Part shown: positions 1 through 8,537 of the stretch, in pieces
Layout of the letters: each line of letters begins with the position of its first letter
Numbering within the stretch: position 1 is the stretch's first letter
Source of the DNA: Azospirillum brasilense
GTDB lineage: Bacteria > Pseudomonadota > Alphaproteobacteria > Azospirillales > Azospirillaceae
DNA: 64,000 nucleotides
Assembly: GCF_007827795.1 (NCBI RefSeq)
Contig: NZ_VITI01000009.1
Span: forward strand, 62,001-126,000
Direction: 5' to 3'
Position numbers and translations under genes: made by a program
The notes under the pieces: generated by a model
Told to the model about the DNA's origin: nothing
What the model saw: only the letters and a program-made list of their open reading frames with translations
Database searches by the model: none

Positions 1-785
1 TAGTGATTGTGCAGCGCTTCCTGGATCTGGATCGAGAAATTCTCGGCCGAGCGCGCCATGTTGGCGCCGGTGGTGTCCGCCCCGGCAAGGTCGACCCCTT
101 CCATTTTCGCGCCCTGGAGGTCGGCGTTGCGCAGATTGGCGCCGGCCAGGACCGCACCGTTCAGGTTGGCGTCGCGCAGGATGGCGCCCTGGAGGTTGAC
201 GCCGGACAGGTTGCAACCGCGCAGGTCGGCGCGGGCAAGGTTGCAGTTCTTCATGGTGGAGCGCATCAGAGTCGCCCCGGCCATCAGCGCGCCCTCGCAG
301 TCCGCCCCGTTCATCGACACGTCGGTCAGGTCGGCGCCGGACAGGTTGGCGTTCGACATCATCGCGTCGTCCATGTCGCTGCCGGACAGGTCCGACCGCA
401 CGAAGTCCAGGCCCTTGCTGCCGTTGGCCCCATTCCCGCCGTAGAGCAGCGCGCCGCCACGCAGGTCGGCTTCCTTCAGGATCGCCCGCTTCAACTTGGC
501 GCCGCGCATGTGGGCGCCGCGCAGATCCGCCCGGTAGAGGTTGCAGCCGGTCAGGTCCGCCTTGGTCAGATGGGCGGCGAACAGGTCGGCGTGGCTGAGA
601 TTGGCGTTGGACAGGTCGCAATGGGCCATGTTGGCCCCGGACAGCTTGCCCTGCGTCAGTTCCACCCCGGCGAGATTCGATCCCTCCAGGTTGGTCATGG
701 TCAGGTTGGCACGATTGCCGCCCGACCGGTTCTTCAGCCAACGCTCGTGCTTTTCCAGCACGGCGACCAACTCATGTGGCGTCAT
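1..785 (-). CDS. Pentapeptide-repeat protein (partial, 3' end off the left edge)
   Basis: Read on the minus strand from ATG at 785-783, the frame stays open to base 1, so the C-terminus is missing. After a short N-terminal region starting MTPHELVAVLEKHERWLKN, nearly the whole protein is tandem A(D/N)LXX pentapeptides such as GANLRNADLQGAK and LTKADLTGCNLYRADL. They are expected to fold as a right-handed quadrilateral beta-helix. No signal peptide is visible, so it is probably cytoplasmic. Function in this superfamily ranges from gyrase protection to scaffolding and cannot be assigned from repeats alone. An in-frame stop at 840-842 limits upstream extension, and no better start lies between. 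It is divergent from phoU. Confidence 0.85.
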   Translation of the reverse strand, partial: MTPHELVAVLEKHERWLKNRSGGNRANLTMTNLEGSNLAGVELTQGKLSGANMAHCDLSNANLSHADLFAAHLTKADLTGCNLYRADLRGAHMRGAKLKRAILKEADLRGGALLYGGNGANGSKGLDFVRSDLSGSDMDDAMMSNANLSGADLTDVSMNGADCEGALMAGATLMRSTMKNCNLARADLRGCNLSGVNLQGAILRDANLNGAVLAGANLRNADLQGAKMEGVDLAGADTTGANMARSAENFSIQIQEALHNH

Positions 786-860
786 GACCCCGTCCGACAA
801 TCGGCCCGTTCCCGGCGCGGTGCAGGGGGATGGGCGCGGTTACTCCAGCGCGTTAGCAGT

Positions 861-889
861 GTCATAAGATAATCTGGTTTAATTGTTAA
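861..889 (-). promoter_or_regulatory. Putative sigma70-type promoter of the pentapeptide gene
   Basis: On the minus strand TTAACA (889-884) and TATGAC (866-861) are separated by exactly 17 bp, about 75 bp upstream of the ATG at 785. Match by eye to the general -35/-10 pattern; not tested. Confidence 0.5.
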
Positions 890-967
890 CATGCTGTTCC
901 GTTGCCGGGCGCGATGCGACGGCGGACCGGCGCGGTGTGGCGAAGAAACAAGGGAAAGAGGCTCGGA

Positions 968-1678
968 ATGACCGGCGGACATACGGTGGCGGCCTTCGAC
1001 GCCGAACTGGCGCGCCTGCACCAGATCATCGTGACCATGGGACGGCTCGTCGAGGGGCAGTTCGCCGCTGCGCTGGAAGCCATCGCGGAGCGGGACGCCG
1101 GCAAGGCGGCACGGGTGATCGAGGCCGACGCCGAGATCGACCGGCTGGAAACTGAACTGGAGGGGCTGAGCGTGCGGTTGCTGGCCCTGCGTCAGCCGAT
1201 GGCGAAGGATCTCCGCGACATCGTGTCGGCGATCAAGATCGCCTCGAATCTGGAGCGCATGGGCGACTTCGCGGGCTCGGTCGCCAAGCGCGCGGTTACG
1301 TTGGCGGGCTTGCCGGTGGAACCGCCCGTCGCTTCGCTGTCCTGGATGGGCGAGACGGTGCTCGGCATGATCCGCGACGTGGTGACGGCCTATGACGGTC
1401 AGGATGCCGAGCGCGCGATGGCGGTCCGCAACCGCGATGGGCAGGTGGATGCGGCCTACACCAGCCTGTTCCGCGAGTTTTTGACCTACATGATGGAGTC
1501 GCCGGCACAAATCACCGGCTGCACCCATCTGCTGTTCGTGGCGAAGTCCATCGAGCGGGCCGGAGACCACGCCACGAACGTGGCTGAAAACATCTGCTAC
1601 ATCGTTCAGGGGCGTCTGCCGTCCGAGGAACGGGCCAAGGGCGATCTCAGCAGCTACACCGTGGTGGAGAAGGAATAA
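968..1678 (+). CDS. phoU: Phosphate-signalling complex protein PhoU
   Basis: 236 residues, the usual PhoU length. PhoU links the Pst phosphate transporter to the PhoR kinase and restrains Pho signalling when phosphate is ample; it is cytoplasmic and membrane-associated. Two PhoU helical repeats are visible, each with the metal-binding-type E-R-x-G-D motif: ERMGD at residues 96-100 and ERAGD at 196-200. The ATG at 968 is preceded by AGGGAAAGAGG, a good ribosome site; an in-frame ATG at 902 would add 22 Arg-rich residues with no such site and is rejected. No pst or phoBR genes are next to it here, so it is a solitary phoU. Confidence 0.93.
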   Translation: MTGGHTVAAFDAELARLHQIIVTMGRLVEGQFAAALEAIAERDAGKAARVIEADAEIDRLETELEGLSVRLLALRQPMAKDLRDIVSAIKIASNLERMGDFAGSVAKRAVTLAGLPVEPPVASLSWMGETVLGMIRDVVTAYDGQDAERAMAVRNRDGQVDAAYTSLFREFLTYMMESPAQITGCTHLLFVAKSIERAGDHATNVAENICYIVQGRLPSEERAKGDLSSYTVVEKE

Positions 1679-1723
1679 CGCGCGCCCAGGGATGGCGAAG
1701 ACCACCCCTTGGGCCGTGGTTCC

Positions 1724-1948
1724 TCAATGCTTTGGGCGCCAGCCGCTGCCGTCCGGTTCGTAACGCCGCCGCACCGCGGCCCAGGCGACCTTATGGGCCA
1801 GCAACTCGCGCTGCATGGCGTGGCGAGCCTCCGGCGACCGGCAGCCTTGCCAGGTGTGATTGAAGGCCGACCGGTAAATGTCCTGTGCGGGCGGCGGCAG
1901 GCATCGCTTCACCGATTCGGGCAGCTCGGCGTTTCTGCGGAAGGTCAT
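1724..1948 (-). CDS. chaB: ChaB family protein
   Basis: 74 residues, close to the 76 of E. coli ChaB. It shows the family pattern: LPESVK near the N-terminus, then AQDIYRSAFNHTW, and a C-terminal HKVAWAAVRRRY block. The ATG at 1948 has GGAGG seven bases upstream on the minus strand. ChaB was described next to the ChaA cation/proton antiporter and called a regulator of it, but its biochemical role is not settled. No chaA is adjacent here; the gene stands alone between phoU and the HTH gene. Confidence 0.9.
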   Translation of the reverse strand: MTFRRNAELPESVKRCLPPPAQDIYRSAFNHTWQGCRSPEARHAMQRELLAHKVAWAAVRRRYEPDGSGWRPKH

Positions 1949-1985
1949 GGGCGTTCCTCCGGCTTATGATTGCTTTGTTGCGATC

Positions 1986-1991
1986 ATTATA
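1986..1991 (-). promoter_or_regulatory. Consensus -10 box upstream of chaB
   Basis: TATAAT on the minus strand, about 38 bp before the chaB start. No good -35 hexamer is visible at 16-18 bp, so this is only a candidate promoter. Confidence 0.4.
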
Positions 1992-2083
1992 GCCGCTATT
2001 CCACTGGAGGCCGTAGGGCTTTTTCCTGCGGCGTTGGAGGTAGGCGCCCCGGCGGACGGCTTAGACCGAAGGTCTGGAAACAC

Positions 2084-2122
2084 GAAAAAGCCCTTCCCCG
2101 ATCGGCGGGGAAGGGCTTTTTC
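2084..2122 (-). terminator. Rho-independent terminator, sequence bidirectional
   Basis: Near-perfect inverted repeat: AAAAAGCCCTTCCCC, a short loop, then GGGGAAGGGCTTTTT, with A and T tracts on both sides. It lies 46 bp past the stop of the minus-strand gene ending at 2168 and best terminates that transcript. Confidence 0.9.
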
Positions 2123-2167
2123 GACAACCCAAGCAGTGTCGCGGGGACCCGTTCTGATGACCCTGAC

Positions 2168-3013
2168 TTACGGCGTGCGGCGCGCTGTGCGATGCGCCGG
2201 GATCGGAATGGGCCGGAGCGCCTGCTCTTCGCGACGGCTGGCCGACATGTCGATCTCGATGCGAGCCAGGGCCTTGCGCAACTCGTGCACCGCTTCCGAC
2301 AGGGTCTGGATCGACGCTTCGCCCGGCTGCTGGCGCCAGCCGCGGTAGGCGTTCAGGCAGCCGCGCGCGGTGTCGCGCAACCGCGCCTCGACGGCATCGA
2401 CCGGCGGAGGGTTGGTGCCGGCGGGGCGGCTTCCATCCGCCGCGGCGGGCTGGGGAGCGGACTGGGCCGGTGCCGCCCCCGACTGGACCGGGGCCGGCTG
2501 GACCGGTGCCGACTGGGGCGCAGGCTGCGGCTCCGGACGGTTGAGGCGCAGCGTCTCGGTCTGAGCCGGAGCGGACGGCTGGGCCGGCGTGGGCTGGGGA
2601 GCAACAGCCGGAGTTGTCGTCGGAGCGACGGTCTGGGGAGCCTGTGCCGGGGCGGGGGCCGCGGCGCGGCGCACCGGCTTGACCAGCGCCGGAGCTTCCG
2701 GGGCAGCAACCGGAGCGGGCGACGGCTCCTCCGCCAGCGCGTCGCCGGCAGGCGCTTCCGCTGCGGCGTCTGCTGCGGCGTCGGCGGTGTCGGTGGCCGT
2801 ACCTTCTTCAATCACCGGCGCATCCTTGTCGCCGGCCGCTTCGGCCTTGCGAATGATGTAGGAAATGGCGCTCGGCGTGCATTCGAATTCACGCGCGATT
2901 GCCGACAGGGTAGCGCCGGAACGGTAACGCTCAAGAATCTGCGGCCATGCCGACTGGGGGATTCGTCCGCGCTTCTTCGGAGCCTCCGGTTCGGACCCGG
3001 TTTCTGCGTTCAT
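2168..3013 (-). CDS. HTH protein with long Pro/Ala-rich linker, unknown function
   Basis: 281 residues from ATG 3013; an in-frame ATG at 3049 is possible and neither has a strong ribosome site. Residues about 20-60 (RGRIPQSAWPQILERYRSG then LSAIAREFECTPSAISYII) read as a resolvase/transposase-like helix-turn-helix of the kind that probes DNA. Residues about 65-195 are low-complexity Pro/Ala/Gln, likely disordered. A compact helical C-terminal segment (about 200-255, DAVEARLRDTARGCLNAYR) follows. The layout suggests a DNA-binding protein with a tethered interaction domain; I do not recognise a named family. It has its own strong terminator. Confidence 0.75.
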   Translation of the reverse strand: MNAETGSEPEAPKKRGRIPQSAWPQILERYRSGATLSAIAREFECTPSAISYIIRKAEAAGDKDAPVIEEGTATDTADAAADAAAEAPAGDALAEEPSPAPVAAPEAPALVKPVRRAAAPAPAQAPQTVAPTTTPAVAPQPTPAQPSAPAQTETLRLNRPEPQPAPQSAPVQPAPVQSGAAPAQSAPQPAAADGSRPAGTNPPPVDAVEARLRDTARGCLNAYRGWRQQPGEASIQTLSEAVHELRKALARIEIDMSASRREEQALRPIPIPAHRTARRTP

Positions 3014-3465
3014 TATGTCGCTCGGTTGCCAAAGTGAATTTTGAGTCATGCGTACGCTGCTTGGGCCGTATCGCGCGCCTTCTGACGCCGCGGCACGCGG
3101 GCGCGTGCACGAGCATCACGTCAGGAGCCGTTTTTGCGTGCGATGTTGTCGGTACAGATGAATATCGGGAACTTGCTGGGAAAATGCCAGAAGAACTTTG
3201 CGCCGCATGGAAAAATTGCGCTTAGGCTGATTGCCGGAGCCTTAGTCCGAAGGCTGGATTGCCTTGTGGCGGCTGTTTGCGCGAATCGCATAGGAACATC
3301 CGCGGGCGAGAATTTTAAAAACTGTATTTCACGAATCGGTCGTGCAGGAAGCGGTTGCAAAGGGGTTTGAAAAACCACGGCGGTCCGGAATGCGTTGCGG
3401 AGCGTTCTGTTGACATGAAGCGCCCATCGCAAGGCGCGCGCTGTCCGACTGGCGGAGTTTCTTTC
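3014..3465. other. Intergenic region between HTH gene and degP
   Basis: 452 bp divergent region. It contains short open frames on both strands, none with a plausible ribosome site or coding character. It should carry promoters for both flanking genes, but I see no convincing sigma70, heat-shock or EcfG-type pair by eye. Confidence 0.5.
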
Positions 3466-5100
3466 ATGCCGCATTCCATCGATCGGTCCCGGCCCTTGTC
3501 CGGCTCCGTCCCGCGCCAAGCCGGATTGACGTCCGGATTGACGTTTTGTTCCGCATCACGATTGGCGGCGTCCGCCGCGCCCGCGGGTCTTGTCGCGGCC
3601 CTTCTCGTCTTGGCGGCTCCAGCGTTCGCGCAGGATGCGGGCGGAACGTCTCCGGCTCCGGCGGCACCGCCGTTGGCGTCCGTCCTGCCGCCCAACGCGC
3701 CGCCCACCTTCGCCGAGCTCGCGGAGAAGCAGTTGGACGCCGTGGTCTTCATATCCACCACGCAGGCGGCTCCGCAAGACGGTCCACAGGCGGGGCCGCG
3801 CGGGCCGGAGCGTCCCGGCTTTCCGCCAGGGTCGCCTTTTGAAGAATTCTTCCGCGAGTTTCGCGACCGCCAGCGCGGCCAGCCGCAACAGCAGCAAGCG
3901 CCACGCCCGACGGCGGCGTTGGGCTCCGGCTTCATCATCGACCCGGCGGGCTTCGTCGTCACCAACAGCCATGTGGTGTCCGAAGCGGCGGAGATTTCCG
4001 TCACCATGCACGACGGCACGAAACTGCCCGCGAAGCTCGTCGGCGTGGACGGGCCGACCGACCTTGCCGTGTTGAAGGTCGACAGCAGGAAGCCGCTGGT
4101 TTCCGCCCCCTGGGGCGACAGCGAGGCGCTGCGGGTCGGCGACTGGGTGGTCGCCATCGGCAACCCCTTCGGCCTCGGCGGATCGGTCACCGCGGGAATC
4201 CTCTCCGCGCGGCAGCGCGACATCCAGCAGGGACCGTACGACGATTATCTGCAGACCGACGCATCGATCAACCGCGGCAATTCCGGCGGACCGCTCTACA
4301 ATCTCAACGGCGAGGTGATCGGCATCAACACGGCGATCTATTCGCCGACCGGCGGCTCGGTCGGCATCGGCTTCGCCATCCCGTCCTCCATCGCCCGCCC
4401 GGTGATCGAGCAGTTGCGCGATCATGGGCAGGTGCGCCGCGGCTGGCTGGGCGTCCAGGTGCAGAGCGTCACCTCGGACATCGCCGAAAGCCTGGGCATG
4501 CAGGAGCCGGCGGGTGCCCTGGTGACCAGCGTGTCTCCGGAAGGTCCGGCGGGGAAGGGCGGCGTCCGGCAGGGCGACGTCATCACCCGCTTCAACGGCG
4601 AATCCATCGAGCAGATGCGCGAACTGCCGCGCGTCGTCGCGGCGACGAAGATTGGGTCCGCCGTGCCGCTGGAACTGCTGCGCGAGGGCAAGGCAGAGAC
4701 GCTGACCGTGACGGTGGGTGAACTGGAGCCGCAGGAGCAGGTCGCGCTGTCCGGGTCGAGTGGAGCGCCGCGACCGGAGACGACGGTCGACACCAAGCAG
4801 GTCCTCGGCCTCACCCTGTCGCAGCTGACCCCCGGCCTGCGCGACAGCTTCTCCATCAATCCCGACGTCGAGGGCGTGGTTGTGACCGAGGTCGGCGATG
4901 CCAGCGCCGCCAGCGAGCGCGGGATCGAGGCCGGCGACGTCATCGTGGAGGCCGGGCAGGAGCCGGTGAAAACGCCGGAGGATTTGAACCGTCTGGTCGA
5001 CGACGCGCGCAGCCAGGGGCGCAAGACGGTGCTGATGCTGCTCAGCCGCGACGGCGACCTGCGCTACGTGCCGATGCCCATCGAAGACCGCAAGGGCTGA
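3466..5100 (+). CDS. degP: Periplasmic serine endopeptidase, DegP/HtrA (Do) family
   Basis: 544 residues from ATG 3466, which follows GGAG at a suitable distance; the frame is open further upstream without a ribosome site. The N-terminus has a hydrophobic signal ending AAPAFAQDA. The trypsin-like domain shows the full triad: His169 in TNSHVV, Asp199 in TDLAVLKV and Ser273 in GNSGGPL. Two PDZ domains follow, about residues 320-410 and 440-535. HtrA proteases degrade or hold misfolded envelope proteins. A glycine/glutamine-rich loop precedes the protease core, as in other alphaproteobacterial Do proteases. It appears monocistronic. Confidence 0.95.
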   Translation: MPHSIDRSRPLSGSVPRQAGLTSGLTFCSASRLAASAAPAGLVAALLVLAAPAFAQDAGGTSPAPAAPPLASVLPPNAPPTFAELAEKQLDAVVFISTTQAAPQDGPQAGPRGPERPGFPPGSPFEEFFREFRDRQRGQPQQQQAPRPTAALGSGFIIDPAGFVVTNSHVVSEAAEISVTMHDGTKLPAKLVGVDGPTDLAVLKVDSRKPLVSAPWGDSEALRVGDWVVAIGNPFGLGGSVTAGILSARQRDIQQGPYDDYLQTDASINRGNSGGPLYNLNGEVIGINTAIYSPTGGSVGIGFAIPSSIARPVIEQLRDHGQVRRGWLGVQVQSVTSDIAESLGMQEPAGALVTSVSPEGPAGKGGVRQGDVITRFNGESIEQMRELPRVVAATKIGSAVPLELLREGKAETLTVTVGELEPQEQVALSGSSGAPRPETTVDTKQVLGLTLSQLTPGLRDSFSINPDVEGVVVTEVGDASAASERGIEAGDVIVEAGQEPVKTPEDLNRLVDDARSQGRKTVLMLLSRDGDLRYVPMPIEDRKG

Positions 5101-5204
5101 GGGCGGCCAGAGGCTGTCCCCAGGGGCTGTCCCAACCTTTTCCTCTACCGTTTGCCGGGCGGCGGGAGTAATTTGCCCGCCACTTGGCGAATGGGATTAA
5201 TCCA

Positions 5205-5963
5205 GTGAGCGTAGATTCCGAGGGCCGTCCGCCCGTGCGGCTGTCGGTCGTGGTTCCGGTCTTCAATGAGGCCGAAAACGTCCTTCCCCTTCTCGAAGAG
5301 ATCGAACGCGCGCTGTCGCCCGCCGCCGTGCTGGGCCGCGCCTTCGAAGTGATCTATGTGGACGACGGGTCCAGCGACGACACGCTGACGCGCCTTGCCC
5401 CGGTGGTCGCCGCGGGCCGTCTGCGGCTGATCCGCCATGTCCGCCGGTCCGGGCAGAGCGCGGCCGTGCGCACCGGGGTCAAGGCGGCGCGCGGGGAGTG
5501 GATCGCCACCCTCGACGGCGACGGCCAGAACGACCCCGCCGACATTCCCGCCCTGTTCGCGCTGGCCGCCAAGGGCGGTCCGGACGCGCCGATTCTGGTC
5601 GGCGGCCTGCGCAGGAAGCGGCAGGACACGCTGTCCAAGCGTCTGGCCTCGCGCTTCGCGAACGCGGTGCGGCAATCCTTCCTTCAGGATGGCTGCACCG
5701 ACAGCGGCTGCGGGCTGAAGCTGTTCCGCCGCGACGCCTTCCTCGATCTGCCTTTCTTCGGGGCGATGCACCGCTTCCTGCCCGCCCTGTTCCGGTCGCA
5801 CGGCCATCCGGTGGCCTATGTGCCGGTCAACCACCGCCCGCGGGAACGCGGCGTGTCCAAGTACAACAACTGGCGCCGCGGGCTGATCGGCGTGGTCGAT
5901 CTGCTGGGCGTCTATTGGCTGAAGCGGCGCACCGCGCTGTCGCCCGCGGTCGAAGACCGCTAA
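5205..5963 (+). CDS. Family 2 glycosyltransferase, polyprenyl-phosphate sugar synthase type
   Basis: 252 residues from GTG 5205; a TTG at 5184 would add seven residues and cannot be excluded. A GT-A fold is indicated by LSVVVPVFNEAENV near the N-terminus, VDDGSSDDT and LDGDGQNDP (metal/nucleotide site). It resembles Dpm1/ArnC-type enzymes that load a sugar onto a polyprenyl phosphate, but lacks the two C-terminal membrane helices of ArnC/GtrB. It is followed after 31 bp by a LAB_N membrane protein and a GT39 transferase. Together they suggest sugar loading, an accessory step and periplasmic transfer to lipid A or another envelope glycan. The sugar is not deducible. Confidence 0.85.
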   Translation: MSVDSEGRPPVRLSVVVPVFNEAENVLPLLEEIERALSPAAVLGRAFEVIYVDDGSSDDTLTRLAPVVAAGRLRLIRHVRRSGQSAAVRTGVKAARGEWIATLDGDGQNDPADIPALFALAAKGGPDAPILVGGLRRKRQDTLSKRLASRFANAVRQSFLQDGCTDSGCGLKLFRRDAFLDLPFFGAMHRFLPALFRSHGHPVAYVPVNHRPRERGVSKYNNWRRGLIGVVDLLGVYWLKRRTALSPAVEDR

Positions 5964-5994
5964 CCCTTCCTCCGTCCGGACCGGTCGCCGCCCG

Positions 5995-6330
5995 ATGCTC
6001 GAACGCGCCATCGCCTGGTATCAGAGCCAAAGCACCGCCGACCTGATCTGGGTCGGCGTCGGCTTTTTTGCGCAAGCGCTCTTCATGATGCGCTTCGTCG
6101 TGCAATGGATCGCCAGCGAGCGCGCCCGGCGCAGCATCGTGCCGGACCTCTTCTGGTATTTCTCCATCGGCGGCGGGGTTCTTCTCTTGGCCTATTCGAT
6201 CCAGCGGGGTGATCCGGTGTTCATGTTCGGGCAGGGGTTGGGCCTCATCATCTATTTCCGGAACCTCTACTTCGTTTTGAACAACCGCCGGAAGGGCGGA
6301 GCGGACGGCAGCGCGGCGGGCACGCCGTGA
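5995..6330 (+). CDS. Stand-alone lipid-A-disaccharide synthase N-terminal (LAB_N) membrane protein
   Basis: 111 residues with three hydrophobic segments. It has the LAB_N family pattern: GFFAQALFMMRFVVQWIASE, then PDLFWYFSIGGG and a final GLIIYFRNLYF. The domain is named after the N-terminus of some LpxB proteins but here is a complete small protein. It lies between a GT2 and a GT39 gene, and its stop overlaps the next start by 4 bp. I infer it helps in flipping or handing over a lipid-linked sugar; the family's molecular role is not established. Confidence 0.88.
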   Translation: MLERAIAWYQSQSTADLIWVGVGFFAQALFMMRFVVQWIASERARRSIVPDLFWYFSIGGGVLLLAYSIQRGDPVFMFGQGLGLIIYFRNLYFVLNNRRKGGADGSAAGTP

Positions 6331-8012
6331 GCGGGGTGCCGAACGCCACGGCCAGCCGCCTGCCGGTCCTGGCCTATCTGGCCCTGGCGGTGCTCAGCGT
6401 CCTGCTGTTCCTGCCGGGCTTCTTCGACCTGCCGCCCTTCGACCGCGACGAGGCGCGCTTCGCCCAGGCGTCGCACCAGATGCTGGAAAGTGGCGATTAT
6501 GTGGACATCCGCTTCCAGGACGAGGCGCGCCACAAGAAGCCGGTTGGCATCTACTGGCTGCAGACCGCGGCGACGCGGCTTGTGGACGGGCCAGGGGAGA
6601 TGTCGAAGGAAATCTGGACCTTCCGCATCCCGTCGCTGATCGGGGCGGTGCTGGCGGTGCTGGCGACGGCCTGGACCGGGGCGCGGATGTTCGGCGGGAC
6701 GGTCGGGTTCCTCGCCGGGCTGATGATGGCCTCCTGCGTCGTGCTGGGTGTCGAGGCCCGCATGGCGAAGACCGACGCGGTGCTTCTCTCGACCATCGTG
6801 ATCGGGCAGGCGGCGCTGGCCAGCCTCTATCTGAACCGACATGCGGAGCGGTCCGGCTGGGCGGCGCCGCTCGCCTTCTGGATCGCCGCGGGGATCGGCA
6901 TCCTCATCAAGGGACCGATCGTCCTCCTGGTGTCCGGCACCACGGCGCTGGTGCTGGCGGTGCTCGACCGCCGGGCCGGCTGGCTGAAGCGGCTGCGCCC
7001 GCTGGTCGGTCTCGCCATCGTGGTCGCCATCGCGGCACCTTGGCTGATCGCCATCACGGTGAAGACCAAGGGCGCCTTCTTCGCCGAGTCGGTCGGCCAC
7101 GACATGATGGGTAAGGTGGTGAGCGGGCAGGAGGCGAAGGGCCTGCCGCCCGGCTACTACCTGGGCACCTTCTGGGTGACCTTCGCGCCATGGTCCTTCC
7201 TGGCGCTGCTGGCCGTTCCCTGGGCATGGCGCCACCGCAAGGGCACCGGGCCGACAGCGGACGCCGTGCGCTTCTGCGTCGCCTGGATCATTCCGAGCTG
7301 GCTGGTCTTCGAGGCGGTGCCGACCAAACTTCTGCACTACACGCTGCCGGTCTTCCCGGCCATCGCCATCCTGACCGCCGCCGCGGCGCGCGAGCATTTC
7401 CTGCGCCGTGCCGATGTGCCGCGGTGGGGTCTGTTCTCGGTTGCCACCATTTTCGGGGCCGTCGGCTTCGGCGCCCTGACGGTCGCGGTCGCAGTGATCC
7501 CCTATCTGGTGGACGGGCGCGTCGACCCGGTGGCCGTCGCCATGCTGCCGGTGGTCTTGGTGCTGTACGCGCTGGCCGTACGCCTGTTCGCCCAGCGCCG
7601 GGAAACGCACGGTTTCGCGGCGGGGTTGGCGGCGGCGGCGGTGCTGTACGCGGGCACTTACGGCGCCGTTCTGCCGGGGATCGACGGCGTATGGATCAGC
7701 CGGCAGGCCGCGCGGACTGTCGCGGCGGTGCGTCCCTGCGCCGACAGCGTGGTCGCCTCCGCCGGCTATTCGGAGCCGAGCCTCGTCTTTCTGCTGGGAA
7801 CCGACACGCGCCTGACCCATGGGGCGGGCGCCGCCGCCCATCTGGCGGAAAGCCCGTCCTGCGGGCTGGCCCTGGTGACCGACCGGGAGGAGGCGGCGTT
7901 CCGCACCGCCCTGAAAGGGGCGGAGGCGGTGCCGCTCGGCCGCTTCACCGGCTTCAACTACAACACGGGCAAGCGGCTGACCCTGACGCTCTACGGCGCG
8001 GCACGACCCTGA
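6327..8012 (+). CDS. Family 39 membrane glycosyltransferase (ArnT/PMT-like)
   Basis: 561 residues, GTG start overlapping the upstream stop by 4 bp. It has about a dozen hydrophobic segments and the N-terminal periplasmic-loop motif FDRDEARFAQASHQML, containing the acidic residues essential in ArnT/PMT enzymes, then RHKKPVGIYWLQ. Such enzymes transfer a sugar from a polyprenyl-phosphate carrier on the periplasmic face to lipid A or proteins. With the upstream GT2 and LAB_N genes it forms a donor-making and transfer operon. Acceptor and sugar (for example aminoarabinose or a uronic acid) are inference only. Confidence 0.9.
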   Translation: MSGVPNATASRLPVLAYLALAVLSVLLFLPGFFDLPPFDRDEARFAQASHQMLESGDYVDIRFQDEARHKKPVGIYWLQTAATRLVDGPGEMSKEIWTFRIPSLIGAVLAVLATAWTGARMFGGTVGFLAGLMMASCVVLGVEARMAKTDAVLLSTIVIGQAALASLYLNRHAERSGWAAPLAFWIAAGIGILIKGPIVLLVSGTTALVLAVLDRRAGWLKRLRPLVGLAIVVAIAAPWLIAITVKTKGAFFAESVGHDMMGKVVSGQEAKGLPPGYYLGTFWVTFAPWSFLALLAVPWAWRHRKGTGPTADAVRFCVAWIIPSWLVFEAVPTKLLHYTLPVFPAIAILTAAAAREHFLRRADVPRWGLFSVATIFGAVGFGALTVAVAVIPYLVDGRVDPVAVAMLPVVLVLYALAVRLFAQRRETHGFAAGLAAAAVLYAGTYGAVLPGIDGVWISRQAARTVAAVRPCADSVVASAGYSEPSLVFLLGTDTRLTHGAGAAAHLAESPSCGLALVTDREEAAFRTALKGAEAVPLGRFTGFNYNTGKRLTLTLYGAARP

Positions 8013-8040
8013 ACGAACCGGAATGGGGTGTGCACCGGAT

Positions 8041-8069
8041 GGAGGCTGCGGGCTGAGTAACCCGCCTCC
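8041..8069 (+). terminator. Stem-loop after the glycosyltransferase operon
   Basis: GCGGG and CCCGC flanked by GGAG and CTCC form an interrupted stem 29 bp after the GT39 stop. There is no T tract, so intrinsic termination is doubtful. Confidence 0.3.
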
Positions 8070-8141
8070 TCCCTGGACATGCGCGGCCGCATCCGGCGGA
8101 ATCCGTCTTCCACACGCAAAAGGATGGAAGGCCGCCGTGTC

Positions 8142-8537
8142 ATGCTTCGAACGATGACTGTAGCGACCCTCGCGGTGCTGGCCTTTGCCGCACCCGCCGA
8201 AGCGCAGAGGCAGGAATACCCCTCCTGGGTGTATGAGGAGATGGTCCCGACCGGGCCCCACATGCGCCGCATGGAAGAGGCCCAACCGATTCCCGGAGCG
8301 CGGCCGTCCCATTGGGGCGCCATGGGCAACGGTGAGCAGTTCCGCGCCGGTTCGCGCGGCTACGGCACCGATCCGGCGCGCGCCACCCCGTCCTACTCCC
8401 GAACCAACTCGCTGACGCCGCCGGTCCGCGACGGGCGCGGCGCAGCCACCGCGGCGCGGCGTGGCGGTGGTGGCGACAATGTGCCGGGCACCCCGCGCGA
8501 GGTGACGCTCAATCCGGAATACACCTTCGAGCGGTGA
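8142..8537 (+). CDS. Small exported protein of unknown function
   Basis: 131 residues from ATG 8142, with GGAAGG about 10 bases upstream; an ATG at 8124 is possible. The first 22 residues are a clear signal peptide ending APAEAQ. The mature part is polar, rich in Gly, Pro and Arg, with no recognisable domain, and ends in EVTLNPEYTFER. It is probably periplasmic and largely disordered. Its 3' end overlaps the convergent ROK kinase gene by about 28 bp. I do not recognise the family. Confidence 0.65.
   Translation: MLRTMTVATLAVLAFAAPAEAQRQEYPSWVYEEMVPTGPHMRRMEEAQPIPGARPSHWGAMGNGEQFRAGSRGYGTDPARATPSYSRTNSLTPPVRDGRGAATAARRGGGGDNVPGTPREVTLNPEYTFER

Noticed and set aside
782..1705. Minus-strand frame opposite phoU
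   Set aside because: PhoU with two E-R-x-G-D motifs is the real gene; the minus frame has no family features.
3014..3465. Search for a heat-shock or EcfG promoter before degP
   Set aside because: GGAAT...GTT is present but the spacing is about 12 bp, too short for an EcfG-type site.
6267..8312. Minus-strand open frame of 681 codons
   Set aside because: Antisense to the GT39 gene; no domains, abundant His/Arg/Gly/Gln.
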